64,000 nucleotides of DNA from Paraphoma chrysanthemicola (Eukaryota > Ascomycota > Dothideomycetes > Pleosporales > Phaeosphaeriaceae): contig JAGMWG010000019.1 of the NCBI GenBank assembly GCA_020744225.1, forward strand, positions 744,001 through 808,000, written 5' to 3'. Every line of letters begins with the position of its first letter. The stretch's first letter is position 1. The notes beneath the pieces were generated by a model that saw only the letters and a program-made list of their open reading frames with translations, was not told the origin of the DNA and ran no database searches. Position numbers and translations under genes: made by a program. Of the stretch, positions 1 through 10,941 are shown piece by piece.

Positions 1-581
1 CTTTCTTTCGCAATCAATGCCTGGCGTTCCTGCAGTGCTCGAGGATCATTTCACCCTCGCGCAAGCTGGAAGATGTCGCGGACCGATTACGCTTAAAGTT
101 ACTGTCTTCTAAGAGTTTTTTCTTTCGCGTTTGTCGCGAGCAGAACGCTGGTAACTGGCGTAGGCGTAACATCATAAGTTACCCCGGGCTTGGTCTCAAC
201 TGCAAACGGGACGATCGTGATCTTCACACTGGTGCGATTGGACGTTTACGCATGGTTGCGTTTTTGTGCCTGCTCCACGAAGTCTTCCACCGGTAAAATT
301 CATCGCGCACGTTGGACCTTGCGGATTGCCGACTCGCCTCCGCTGCTGCCGAGCCCTTCCCGTCCGCCCCACGAAGCACACGAACCCCTTTCAGGCAAAT
401 CTACAAGGTCGACCTCCATGTCCACGAGTCGTGGAAGATGATGGTCCTTGCCACTGGCAAACGACCATGAACCAAAGTGCGCCCGCATTCGCTTCTTAAC
501 TTTCTCTCTGCCACCCTTCAGCCGCCAGGATCCTTTCGTTCGGACGGTCCGGTGGCCCTTTTGCGCTCCAAATCCGTAACC
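1..581. other. Upstream region of the GMC oxidoreductase gene
   Basis: No convincing gene is seen; all open frames are short and overlap on both strands. The last 50 bases before the start codon carry a CGTTCGG motif (537-543) that recurs upstream of neighbouring genes. The left part could include the end of a gene outside the window, but nothing identifies it. Confidence 0.5.
538..543 (+). promoter_or_regulatory. GTTCGG motif upstream of the GMC gene
   Basis: GTTCGG (within CGTTCGG) lies about 40 bases upstream of the GMC start codon. The same hexamer occurs three times upstream of the adjacent regulator gene and twice as an inverted repeat between the SnoaL and P450 genes. A role as a regulator binding site is inferred. 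Confidence 0.35.
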
Positions 582-2437
582 ATGCGAGTGACATCCGGCC
601 TAATCCTTACCACTCTGTTGGGTCTTGCACATGATGCCTATGCAGGTGGCTGCCAGCAAGGTAGCAGCTTCGACTTCGTATGTACCCTATGTTTACTGCG
701 ACGTCATTGGCTGCAGCTGACCACGTTTCATAGGTCATCGTCGGAGGTGGGACCGCTGGCCTCGCGCTCGCCACTAAGCTGAGCCAGAAGTTACCCTGGG
801 ATTGCGTGTTGGTGGTTGAGGCTGGTCCTGATGGCCGCAATGATCAAAGAATATATGTTCCTGGTCTTCGAGGAACGACATTTGGAGGGCCACTCGATTG
901 GTTACTTCCAACTGTTCCACAACCAGCAGCGAGCAATCGCACAGTGTCTCATAATCGTGGGAAAGTGCTGGGTGGAACTTCTGCTCTCAACCTTCTGGTC
1001 TGGAATCGTGCTACTATCAAAGAGTTCAATGCTTGGGAAGAACTGGGCAATCCAGGATGGAATTGGAAAAATATGTATCCGGCCATGCTCAGGGTCGAAA
1101 ACTTCCAACGTCAGGCTGGTGAGGCCCAGTATGGAAACGAAGGCGTGGGCTATGGCGGTCCTCTCCAGATTGGCTTGATCGAAAACCCACCCCGCCATGT
1201 AAGCTCCGGCCCAGCCACGCTGAAGAATCTGGGACTACCTGGAAATCTAAACTCACTGAACGGCAACATCATCGGCGCTATGTATCAGCCAGCGATGCAA
1301 CGATTCTCCAATCACACCCGGTCCTATTCGGTTGATTACTTGCCTCGTGCTGGCAACAACCTCGTGATCATGTACAACTCCACGGTACACAAAATTAAGC
1401 TTGAAAGGAACCGTGCTGTTGGAGTTGTTCTCACTGATGGGAAGGAGATCAAGGCGAAAAAAGAAGTCATCCTCTCTGGTGGCAGTCTTCTCTCCCCTAA
1501 GATTCTCGAGCTATCGGGTATCGGTCAGAAGGCGGTTCTAGATAAAGCAGGTGTCAAGCAATTCGTGGACCTTCCAGGTGTCGGCGAAAATCTTCAAGAC
1601 CACCTTCGCATCCAGACGACTTACGAACTTAAGTCTGAGATCCTTGGCCTGGACATCCTGAAGTACAACACCACTCGTGCAGCCATCGAACTAGATCTCT
1701 GGAAGCGCGGTCAAACCTCCTTGTACCAGTACGCCGGCAGCAGCTATGGCTTCATGAAATGGAAGCAAGCCGTCGGCGACGACTCCAAGCTCCGCCAACT
1801 TGCACAACAATCCGCCGACAAGTCGAATCCCATTGACCGTAAGAAACTTGCTCTGCTGAATGACGATAACTCCGGAGCGCCTGATCTCGAGGTCGTCTTT
1901 GGCGACGGTTACATCGGCACGCGCGGCTATCCTGCCAATGGTACCGCAGGCTATGGCAAACAATACGCCTCGCTCCTCGCCGGTGTTATGCATCCTTTTG
2001 CCCGCGGCTACGTACACATTAATGGCTCTGATCCAGCTACTAAGCCCACTATCGATCCTCGCTACATCAGCACACCCTACGACCTTGAAGCAACCAAGCA
2101 AGCCGCCATCTACACACGCAAAATGGCCAACACTGCGCCCTTCAAAGACACCTGGGTCAAAGAGTTCGACCCTGGCAATGCCGTTGAGTCTGATGCGCAG
2201 TGGGAGAAATATGTCCGCGATAATGTGTCAACATTTTATCACCCACTGGGTACATGCGCCATGCTACCTAAGAAGGATGGTGGCGTTGTCGATGCGCAAT
2301 TGAAGGTATACGGAGTCGAGGGATTACGTGTCGTAGATGCGAGCGTAATTCCGATGTTGATCAGTGCGCATATTCAGACGGCTGTGTATGGTATCGCCGA
2401 AAGGGCGGCTGACATCATTGCTGCAAAGCATCGTTGA
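582..2437 (+). CDS. Secreted GMC-family FAD oxidoreductase
   Basis: This is a 599-aa glucose-methanol-choline flavoenzyme that probably oxidises an alcohol, sugar or aryl alcohol outside the cell with FAD. Two exons (582-677 and 734-2437) flank a 56-bp intron with a gtatgt donor. The join creates the dinucleotide-binding VIVGGGTAG motif at about residues 33-41, directly behind a signal peptide of about 21 residues (hydrophobic core, cut after AYA). The C-terminal catalytic histidines are visible: H535 in YHPLGT and H578 in SAHIQ, 43 residues apart as in glucose oxidase. Length is normal for the family. It converges on the Zn2Cys6 regulator gene. The substrate cannot be told from sequence; aryl-alcohol oxidase or a secondary-metabolite oxidase are both possible. 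The family call is firm. Confidence 0.93.
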
Positions 2438-2578
2438 GTAAAGATAAGGCTTAGTACAATATGAGAGGTTGGCATACAGTAATACATATACATAATAGGG
2501 CATGTTGTAACACTCCCTTTCGAGTCCAATTCGCGCAGAATACATTCGATACGAGAAACAATCGATGGATTGATTTGC

Positions 2579-5221
2579 TCAACAATAGATACTGCTGCCG
2601 AGTACAGAATCGAAATCCAAATAGTCAATGAAGTCGCCTGCTGTCTGGCCTCCGCTCTGAGCACGAACTTGGGTTGCATCGTAATGAAGAAGCGGCGGGA
2701 CCCAAGCATTGAAGTTACTTGTTGAATCGAGTTGTTGACTTTGCTCTGTATTTGTTAGAAGAGACCTCTAGATGATTGTGCTCTGCTCTGTCGCGGTATC
2801 GTTACGCCAGTGTCTTGACTTACGTGTTGAATCGAATATCTGGATGAACCTTTCGAGGACCTCACGGGCCTTGAGAGCTAGCGTGCTAGTCCTTTGGAGC
2901 AGTTTCATGTTGTCAATACTTTCGCCGAGAAGGCGCCTGATTTCAGCTGCAGGCACACCGACTGACGTTGCAGGCATGGGATGCATGCGATACAGCAAGG
3001 CGAGGCAAAAGAAGTGCATGGCTACGACCGATCCTTGTCAGAGTCAGAAACATGTTCACAAGTTCTCAGTAATGCCGGGGAATACCTGTATGATTGCACA
3101 GCCACCAAGCATTGTTCTGATCGATGAAACCATCGCCTCGAGCCAGAACTGCCGAAAGACAATCTTGTAAGTTGTGTAGGATAGTAAATTCGTGCTTTAA
3201 GATCGGCGCACATTGGTCAAAGATGGTGTTCGCATCGTCTCCCGGTCGCGGGTCGTTTACTGCGAGGTCGAGGAGTCTGGTGAGCACCGATCCGTTCAGA
3301 ATTACGAGAGCACGATACCAATGTATGGAAAGCGACAATCTGAACCATGTGACATCACTCTGGGCTGTGAGCAATGTATCGAGTTCTTCCCCGTTGAGCG
3401 GCCTGACGCGATGATCAAGACTGCCCCGCCACTCTTCGAATTGTCGAAATGACTGCAGTCGCGATGAGAGTATAGTCCAAATACTCATTGGCTCCTCTTT
3501 CTCAATGTTGTCTTCGTACATGGTGCTGAGCATCGATGCGACGATGGAGTATAGGTCTCTAGAACGACGTCAATGGTCTGTGTTCATGACCATGTGAAAC
3601 AAACGTACGTCTGATATTTATGGTGAAGAAGGCTCTCAATGTGATGGTCGTGAAGCCTTGATGAATGGCGGTACATAACTCGTGGGTCTTGTAGTTTTGG
3701 TGTACACACGTACTGCGCGGGTATGAGACAGGGTCGACCAAGGCACATACAAAGTATCCTTTGCACGTGAGCATGGAATTCAGGCGCCACGACCATGCAG
3801 CGTACCTGTCTTGATTGATCAAGCTATACCAAGCCCTTGTTCGCAACGCAGCGTCTGACATGGAGAGTTCTTTGTAGCTCATGGGACAATGCAGCCCAAG
3901 TTGGAAAGCAGCTTTCACCGCCAGGGCATGACATGTCCAACTGCCTACAGACATCTGATTCTGCTGTTGGTAGCTTGCTTGGAGGAGGAGGACCTGAACT
4001 GAGAAGAGCATGGTCAGTGCGTTCAAACATAAGCTGAACTGACTCACTTAACGTTAGGTTTGCGCTCCTTAATCTTGCTGGAGTCAAGAGCTTCATGCTC
4101 TGGTCAAAATAACAAGTGCTGCCTGGATCACTTGTCGCTGTTTGTGAGAGAGCGAATACCATGTAAAGAAGAGCCCTCTTCGTATCTATCTGGGAGGTGC
4201 GACGCTCGCTCGACAGATCTTGTAGGGCCGCAGTGAGCACAGATTTGTTGAGGAAAGTGAAACTGGTCCCATTGGAGGCAAAGAAACGATCAATCATCTG
4301 AAGCGCACTTGTCATGGACGGTGATGTCAATGGAGCCAATCTCTCGCCGTCGGTCGTTCGTGCTGTGGGAGATATACCGAACTCCTGCCGAATTTCGGCT
4401 TGTGTGGGCATGGATAGCGCTTGACCTTGGTTCTGCTGTGGCAATGTGCCACGCAGCACCTGAGCGAAGGCACGTGAGACTGAACGGAAGAATGAATGAT
4501 TCGAAGATGGACCTCAAACAACATTAACTTAAGTTGATCGATGGCGGATATTCTGCTCACCGAAATAGCCAATATCAGACGCATTTTCATCGCGAAATAT
4601 CTTAGCTGCTTGGACGTCGACAGTTGAATTGTCATCGGAGGTATCACGCTCTAAGTCTGGATCGACCAAACCGCGATCATGATCCATCTGATAGTCAATC
4701 GATGCACGACGATTCTCATATCGCTGAGCTGGAGCAGAGGCAGTATCATCTAAAAATACTGGCGCTGTGTCTTCGTCTACTGAACGTAGTCTGTCCTCCA
4801 ATTCTTTAATCTTGAGTATAATGCGTGCTCGGCTGGGCCTAAGTTAGCGCCTTTCCATGACAATCTTGACCACGAACCTTGAAGACCCACGCCTATTGCC
4901 ATGCTGGGTGACTTTTGTATAAACACATGTAGCTCCGATATGTTGGCATGTCGAGCAAGCCGGACGTACTCCATCGCACTATCAGCAAAAGATATCAGTC
5001 AGCTAACAAACTGGAGATATCCTCGGTGCATGATTAGGGCGATTGTAAAACAACTCAGAGCATACCTTTGTTTTCCTGGCTCTACAGCTTCCACAAGCGA
5101 GTGATATGCGACTTCTACCATTCGGAGCAGGCGTGGAACTAGGAGCAGTTGCCGGAGCCGTTGCGTGCGAGTCTGGCTGGTCGACTAGCATTGGTTGTGA
5201 CCCATCGTTGTCGGTTGACAT
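2579..5221 (-). CDS. Zn(II)2Cys6 transcription factor with fungal_trans domain
   Basis: A 663-aa nuclear regulator encoded by nine exons: 5221-5066, 4978-4878, 4838-4561, 4479-4048, 3998-3806, 3758-3609, 3558-3086, 3021-2824 and 2745-2579. All junctions keep frame. The first two exons build the binuclear zinc cluster, starting CGSCRARKTK in exon 1 and continuing with CDGVRPACSTC in exon 2 (about residues 43-70), followed by the usual linker with ELEDRL. The middle domain carries fungal_trans hallmarks: SRAFAQVLRG, a QVLLLQASY helix, AAFQLGLH and LGRPCLIP. The promoter holds three GTTCGG copies, hinting at autoregulation. It is the likely pathway regulator for the GMC, SnoaL and P450 genes around it. 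The family call is certain; the targets are inferred. Confidence 0.92.
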
Positions 5222-5805
5222 CCTGGCGTGTGCCGAACGTTCCTCACGAGGGAAGTGTATGCACCAGCATCGGACCGAACGATAGAACTTCGAAACTCAA
5301 AGACTTCCAGATAATGATTCGGAAAACGTGAATGTGATGTTGAGTCAAGGGCTGCCCGGACGTTCGGCCTACACAATCTCACCGACCCCGCATTCAGCTG
5401 CTGCCGATCCGCTTCATCCGCTTCCCCACCTCACACCCCACGGGGTAATTTTTCGATGCCAGGTGAAATTCCGAGAAGGCGTAAGCCAATACGAGCTCCA
5501 AAAAAGGGTAGGGTCAATTGTCCACGATACCGCTATAGGCACCTGCTGCAGCTTAGAGAACACAGCTGCCGCGAGGTAAGCAATGTTCTCCAACCTCGAT
5601 CGTGAGTAGGTGACACGTCTGAAAGACATTTCACTGCCTAGTGTGACGAGCTCCTGCTTACAAAATCGGAATTTCTGCAGCGGAGAGTAAGTGCTCTGGT
5701 TGGAGTAGTTGCATGCCGCTTCTGAGGGAAACATCACGGCATTCACAGAAATCACCACAAATGGTGAACTCATCTCATTTGTTTGGCACATACGGTCGCT
5801 ATCGA
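5222..5805. promoter_or_regulatory. Promoter region of the Zn2Cys6 regulator
   Basis: This 584-bp gap separates the regulator start from the SnoaL stop. GTTCGG in either orientation occurs at 5233-5238, 5275-5280 and 5363-5368, three copies in about 136 bp where roughly one per 2 kb is expected by chance. No gene is seen. Confidence 0.45.
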
Positions 5806-6531
5806 CTAAAAGTCCTCCGTACGAATCGATCCGCCATCTAACCACTTTTTGCACTGGAGATAAAGCTTGTCATGCGCCTCACGCGATGCAGTGCCTTCAT
5901 CCTCACGACGATGGCCAGGCATACCGTAGATGACCTTGATACCTTCCATCGTCTCTTCTTGGCAGTAGGCAAGCATCTTGTAGCCAGGTGAGTAAGTTGC
6001 CAACCTCTTCTCGTCCAGCTTCGGGATCTTGCTCGGGTTCACTGGGATCATCTTGTCCTTCTCATACCAATGTCTCACTAGCCGGGCTTTCCAGTCGCCG
6101 GATGCGTCCCGCTCCCAGAGATAACAGAAGCGACAGTCGCACTCGACATCGACTTCGCAGCCATCGATCATGAAGCGCTGCGTAATGGTCGACTTGAGTT
6201 TTGTAACGGCACGTGTGCCATCTGGACGAATGTCGGTGGTTGCTCCAACGCACCTGTGCATTATGAAAGCTCCCTTGTCCATGCCAACTTTTGAGATCTC
6301 AAAGAACTTTTTGTAGTGCACGCGGCCGCTCCAGGTGGTGTAGATGTGTGCATCCTCATGGAATATGGAAGCAAAATTTTCCCATTCGCACGCGTCGCGA
6401 TACATAGGCCAGCCCTCGGCAAGCTCGCGTAGCTTCCAGCGCTGGAGTGCTAGATCATCCGGTCCATTGTTGCGAATTGCGTCTGTTGGTCTTGAGCCTT
6501 CAGGTAAGGTGTGACGATCGACGGTGGACAT
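5806..6531 (-). CDS. SnoaL-like (NTF2-fold) protein
   Basis: A single-exon, 241-aa protein with the look of the SnoaL_4/NTF2-like superfamily: an N-terminal helix containing [18 protein letters not shown], then [19 protein letters not shown], a conserved HRCVG histidine and alternating beta strands with RFMIDG and [11 protein letters not shown]. Such proteins are small cyclases, dehydratases or isomerases acting on hydrophobic substrates, often in polyketide or terpenoid pathways. No signal peptide is visible, so it is probably cytosolic. It is transcribed divergently from the P450 over a 502-bp shared promoter, which suggests co-regulation. The C-terminal 70 residues extend beyond the usual domain. 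The exact reaction is unknown. Confidence 0.8.
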   Translation of the reverse strand: MSTVDRHTLPEGSRPTDAIRNNGPDDLALQRWKLRELAEGWPMYRDACEWENFASIFHEDAHIYTTWSGRVHYKKFFEISKVGMDKGAFIMHRCVGATTDIRPDGTRAVTKLKSTITQRFMIDGCEVDVECDCRFCYLWERDASGDWKARLVRHWYEKDKMIPVNPSKIPKLDEKRLATYSPGYKMLAYCQEETMEGIKVIYGMPGHRREDEGTASREAHDKLYLQCKKWLDGGSIRTEDF

Positions 6532-7033
6532 GTTTGAGGATGCGCTCTAGATGAGAACGGTAGCAATTGAGTTATTGTGAAAGATGTAAGGGATACACAA
6601 TCTGAGATCGAGCCTTCTGATAATTTGTACTCACGATACACGATAATTCTCGGAGCAAAAGAGGAGCCGTGGCGATCTGCCGTTCGATCGGGATGAGCAG
6701 AGATACCGGCACACCGGCTTGATGGCTGACCTTGAGGTGGACAGAACCTGATGATTAACCTTGCTGGACCATACTGACTGAACGTGCTATACGTGCTGAA
6801 ACTGGATTAGCGTGTTTTCTTGCTTCGGCAGATCGGGATGTTCGGGTTGGAGTGAAGCCGAACCCTGTCACCTCCTCTTTCCTTCGTTGGCCTTCCCGAT
6901 GGTCCACATTCGGAAACTCGAATTGCCCTTATCATGATTTTGAAGGATCCTTAAATCGTTGCTAGATCTTCGTAGCCTCATTGCTGATCATCCGTAAGTT
7001 GTCGAATCCGTCCTGCACCAAACGTGTATCGCA
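6532..7033. promoter_or_regulatory. Shared divergent promoter of the SnoaL and P450 genes
   Basis: A 502-bp intergenic stretch between two divergent starts. It holds a perfect 6-bp inverted repeat, GTTCGG (6840-6845), 12 bases, CCGAAC (6858-6863). Its CGG/CCG cores fit the half sites bound by Zn2Cys6 dimers. Confidence 0.45.
6840..6863. promoter_or_regulatory. Candidate Zn2Cys6 operator, inverted GTTCGG repeat
   Basis: GTTCGG-N12-CCGAAC is a perfect dyad in the SnoaL/P450 divergent promoter. CGG triplets in inverted orientation are the classical targets of binuclear zinc cluster regulators, and one is encoded 1.6 kb away. Binding is inferred only. Confidence 0.4.
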
Positions 7034-8816
7034 ATGTTGAACGGCCTCAGCGTATACGAGCCTTTGGATGCTCTCAAAATACTTCTTCTTTTGGTACCCC
7101 TCACAATCGCCTACTTTGCTCTACAAAGATATGAAAAAGGCCTGCACAGATATCCAGGACCTTTCATTGCTTCTTTGACGAATGTCTGGCGCGCGTGGGA
7201 TGTCTCCGGTGGCGGAGCGCACTTCACGTACCAAAAGCTTCACGCAAAGTATGGCGATATTGTCAGAGTAGCGCCTAATGTACTGTCATTTGGTAATCCC
7301 GCCGCCATATCTGACATATATGGCCTGAACAAGGGCTATATCAAGGTAAGTGATCTATCAAAGTACAACTCCCCCTCATTATCAAATCTGATGCCTATTA
7401 GAGTGGTTATTACGATGTTTTCGGCACCGTTAACAAAGGGAATGTCGTCTATAACCTGTAAGTCTGGCACTACTCAACTTCATTTAAGCCCCTCAAATTC
7501 CTGTTCTTAATTTTTGAAGGTTTTCTACGAGATCAGAGAGCTACCACAGCCGCCTACGCCGCGTAGTTAGTCACGCCTACTCACTTTCTACTTTGCTCGA
7601 CTATGAACCTCTCGTGGACAGCTGCACGTCCTTCTTCCTTCAGCGTACTGAAGACCTCTTTGCCAAAACTGGCCAGGTTTGCGATCTGTCCACGTGGGTC
7701 CAGTACCTCGCTTTCGATGTCATTGGTGAGATAACTTGGTCTAAACGACTTGGTTTTGTCGAGCAAAATAAAGACTTCTCAAACATCATACACACCGTGA
7801 ACTCATTCCAGGGCTACGGTGCCGTCGTCGGCCAGATTCCTTGGTGGGATTCATTCCTCGTTAAGAATCCTGTCAAGCTGTTCGTCGAGTCGAAGGGGCT
7901 CTGGCGGTCGAGCCCAAATACGGAGATTATCAACTTTGCTCTGGCCAGGCAACGCGAAGCCGCGGCAGCCCCGCAAAAGGATTTAGAGTCTAGAAAATCA
8001 CGCGCGCGAGGTGTAAACTTTCTCGAACGATTTCTCCAATCTCAGCAGAAGAGCAAAGAGAACAAGGAGTTCTTTACCGATGATCGTGTCACAGCCATGT
8101 GTGCGTCTCTGATTATAGCTGGCTCTGATAGCACCGCGATCAGTCTTTCGGGCGCTTTCTACTACTTGTTAACCAATCCTGACGTCTACAAGAAATTGAT
8201 GGAAGAAATTGACGCTGCAGATGCCGAGGGTGCGCTCGCGTCTTCCGAGGACACCACCGGCGCAGGAGTTGTCGTCCCGTTTCCAGCCGCCAACAAGCTC
8301 AAGTACCTTGATGCAGTCGTTACGGAAGCCTTTCGAATGCATCCAGCTGCCGGATTACTACTTGAGCGCATCGTCCCTCCACAGGGTGCCACAATATGTG
8401 GCGAATACGTTCCAGGCGGGACCGTGGTTGGCTGTAACGCCTGGGTATTGCATCAGAATAAGGAGGTCTTTGGCGAAGACGCCGACGTATATCGACCTGA
8501 GCGCTGGCTCGAGAGCGAAGGCGCCGATCCGGACAGGATTGCGAAGATGAAGTCGAGCATGTTTCATTTCGGCGCCGGATCGAGAACTTGCATCGGGAAA
8601 AACATCAGTCTCATGGAGACGTACAAGATGATTCCCAGCTTTCTGAGAAAGTTTGAGGTAAGTGAATCAGGACTCGAATATAGAGATATGAAATTGACTG
8701 GACACTAGCTCAAACTGGTTGAGACCGAAGGGCCTATGTACCTTAAGAACGCTTTCTTCGTGCATCGGAAGAACTTCAACGTCAGGATCAAATTGCGACA
8801 AGAGGCAACTTGCTGA
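7034..8816 (+). CDS. Cytochrome P450 monooxygenase, pisatin-demethylase-like
   Basis: A 537-aa microsomal P450 in four exons: 7034-7345, 7402-7457, 7520-8657 and 8709-8816, with introns of 50-62 bp. An N-terminal hydrophobic anchor (about residues 14-28) is followed by RYPGPF. The I-helix oxygen-binding stretch reads IIAGSDSTA, the ExxR motif is E392-R395 (EAFR), and the heme loop is FGAGSRTCIG with Cys480. The C-terminal style, SRTCIGKNISLMETYKMIP, resembles the fungal pisatin demethylase and related detoxification or secondary-metabolism P450s. It probably hydroxylates or demethylates an aromatic or terpenoid compound together with the SnoaL and GMC enzymes next door. The family is certain; the substrate is unknown. 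Confidence 0.93.
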
Positions 8817-9606
8817 TGTGGCCGTCAGTTGACAAAAACATACAACCTTGGTATTCGTAGCAGCGTTACCTCCGTGAACTTACCACCAATAAACCATGTT
8901 CATCACTTTTGAGATATAGAGATATCGTTGCCTTCAAATGTTGCAGTCATGTGCTTCATGCCTGCATCTAGCATCATGACAGTGTCGAATGTGGACTCCA
9001 CAATGACTAAAGTGGGCCTTCAAAGCATGCGCTGTGGAGTGGGTGAATGACTCCTCACATTTGGCAACCCATCTTGAATATCCGCCTCCTGCGTTTTGCG
9101 CAAAGGCTTAAGCCATATCAAGGTGCGTGGTGGATCCGCTGGCTCGGCATGTTGGGCGTCTGCCATGCAACAAGAATGATAAGTTGAGCTTAGAAGAACA
9201 TTCCTACATTAACATACAACACATACAAGATCAAGATGCAGCTGCTGCGTGCTCTCACATCGGTCATTGTAGAACACCCAAGATCACGTTACGATTCTCG
9301 GATCTGCAGCGCAATGCCCGAATTGCCGCACTTCACACAATGGTCTGTTTTCCATATTATTTGGGTACTAGAGTAATTTTGTACAGGCGAAATTACAAGT
9401 GGATACAATCTGCTAAATGGCTTCGAGCTAGTATTTCTGACTGCTGTTTGCTTTTGTGTTCAGCATTCACAGTTCGCCGATCACAAATTGGACTTCAACA
9501 TTTGGTCTAATGAATCATATTGTAGTTTATTGAGCAGGGGCACACATGGTATTGTTGCTTAGTAATTTCATATTTGCATCCCGTCTCACTCTCAGCACCA
9601 CTCGAC
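8817..9606. other. Intergenic region between convergent P450 and SDR genes
   Basis: These 790 bases hold both 3' flanks. A 127-codon open frame on the plus strand (9127-9510) shows no recognisable motif and is probably chance. Confidence 0.5.
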
Positions 9607-10503
9607 TCACTCAAACGGCCAACCTTGCAATCCAATGCTCAAAAGACTGCTCTTCTCAATCTCATCCTTTCTCTCCTTCAGCTCGTCCACATCCCAGTTC
9701 GCCCACAAATACTTACCCTTCAAAAATCGCGCCTCGGGACTCGCCAGCCAAACCATGAAACTAGCTGGCAGACTCGCATCATCATAGCCGTTAAGTAGAC
9801 TACTTCCTTCACCCTTCCACTGGAAGTCCTCGCCCTCCGCTTGTGGCTTGTACCCTGCTTCTCTACTCATCTCCGTGTTGACCGCGCCAGGCTGAATACT
9901 GAAGACGGCGAGATTGGGGTGCTCGAATTGAACGCATTGGTAGAAGCGTGCGGTGGCGATCTTGGCGACATTGTAGGACGAGAAGCCGGGTGCGATGTCG
10001 AGATGCGCCGCAACCGAGTTAGTTTCGATAATGACGGCGGAGGGAGATGCGTGAGGGAGGAAAGCACGCGTCACGTTGAAGTTGCCATGTAGATTGGTGA
10101 GAATACCAGACAGCCATGCGTCTGCAGTGAAGTCTGCGATGTTGCCTTGCGCGCCGATGACAGCAGCGTTGCTGCAGAGGACATCAATCTTCCCGTTGCG
10201 AGCGATTTGATCGAATGCAGATTCGACTTGGGTGGAGATGGTGACGTCCGTCACAATGGAGATCACGGCCGTGTTGGGAAAGTCTGCTTCGAGTGCGGCT
10301 TTGGTCGCGAGAAGATGGTGTTCTCGACGACCGAGAATGGCGATTCGAGCGGCACCGGCTTTGGCAAAGTACTTTGCTGTTTCGGCACCGATACCAGTAC
10401 CGCCGCCAGTAATCACGATGGATTTGCCCTTGGCTGAGAGCTCTGGACGAGTGGGGTCCAAGGATGGGTATGTTGTTTTGTGAAACTTCTTTGTGGCCGA
10501 CAT
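9607..10503 (-). CDS. Short-chain dehydrogenase/reductase
   Basis: A 298-aa classical SDR, single exon. Near the N-terminus sits the TGGGTGIG nucleotide-binding motif, later CSNAAV (equivalent of NNAG) and the active-site YNVAK with the serine in ETNSVAAH. The tail PGAVNTEM is typical. It uses NAD(P)H on an unknown carbonyl or alcohol in the cytosol. I chose the ATG at 10503 (MSATKKFHK) over the in-frame ATG at 10563, which would add 20 residues, because a TATATA box on this strand at 10603-10608 lies about 100 bases from the former but only 40 from the latter. It is divergent from the dual-zinc regulator and may be its target. Confidence 0.88.
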   Translation of the reverse strand: MSATKKFHKTTYPSLDPTRPELSAKGKSIVITGGGTGIGAETAKYFAKAGAARIAILGRREHHLLATKAALEADFPNTAVISIVTDVTISTQVESAFDQIARNGKIDVLCSNAAVIGAQGNIADFTADAWLSGILTNLHGNFNVTRAFLPHASPSAVIIETNSVAAHLDIAPGFSSYNVAKIATARFYQCVQFEHPNLAVFSIQPGAVNTEMSREAGYKPQAEGEDFQWKGEGSSLLNGYDDASLPASFMVWLASPEARFLKGKYLWANWDVDELKERKDEIEKSSLLSIGLQGWPFE

Positions 10504-10941
10504 AATTCGATCAATTGCGGGAGCAGGAAGTCTGTGTAATGCTGGATTTGAATGCTTGAACACAGGTAGGATACATCTAGGAGACGCTGGGTTCAGAGAT
10601 CATATATACTTGTAAACGTGTGTGGACCTTTGCACTTCCCATTTCGTACTTGCCCTCTGTAATTCCCGTCGAGCAGTGTTCATTCAGCAACACCGGTCTT
10701 TTGAAACTGCTCTTGATCGGATTCATGGCATGAGCATTGACCGGAACATTTTGTCCCGTGATCGACATCCGAAGAGCGTTGAGGATTGGAGTGGCGGCTT
10801 ACCCGTCCACTTTACAAAATGTCCCGCCCGGCCGCTAGTGCCAAAAGGGAACAATGGGGCTTACAAATGCCCTTTCCTAACTTATCGATGGTACACTTTC
10901 GCTCTGCAACGGATTTTGATTCAGACATTTCAATTTTGACC
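10504..10941. promoter_or_regulatory. Divergent promoter of the SDR and dual-zinc regulator
   Basis: A 438-bp region between two divergent starts. A TATATA box for the minus-strand SDR lies at 10603-10608. The GTTCGG motif of the neighbouring cluster is absent here, so this pair may be regulated separately. Confidence 0.4.
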
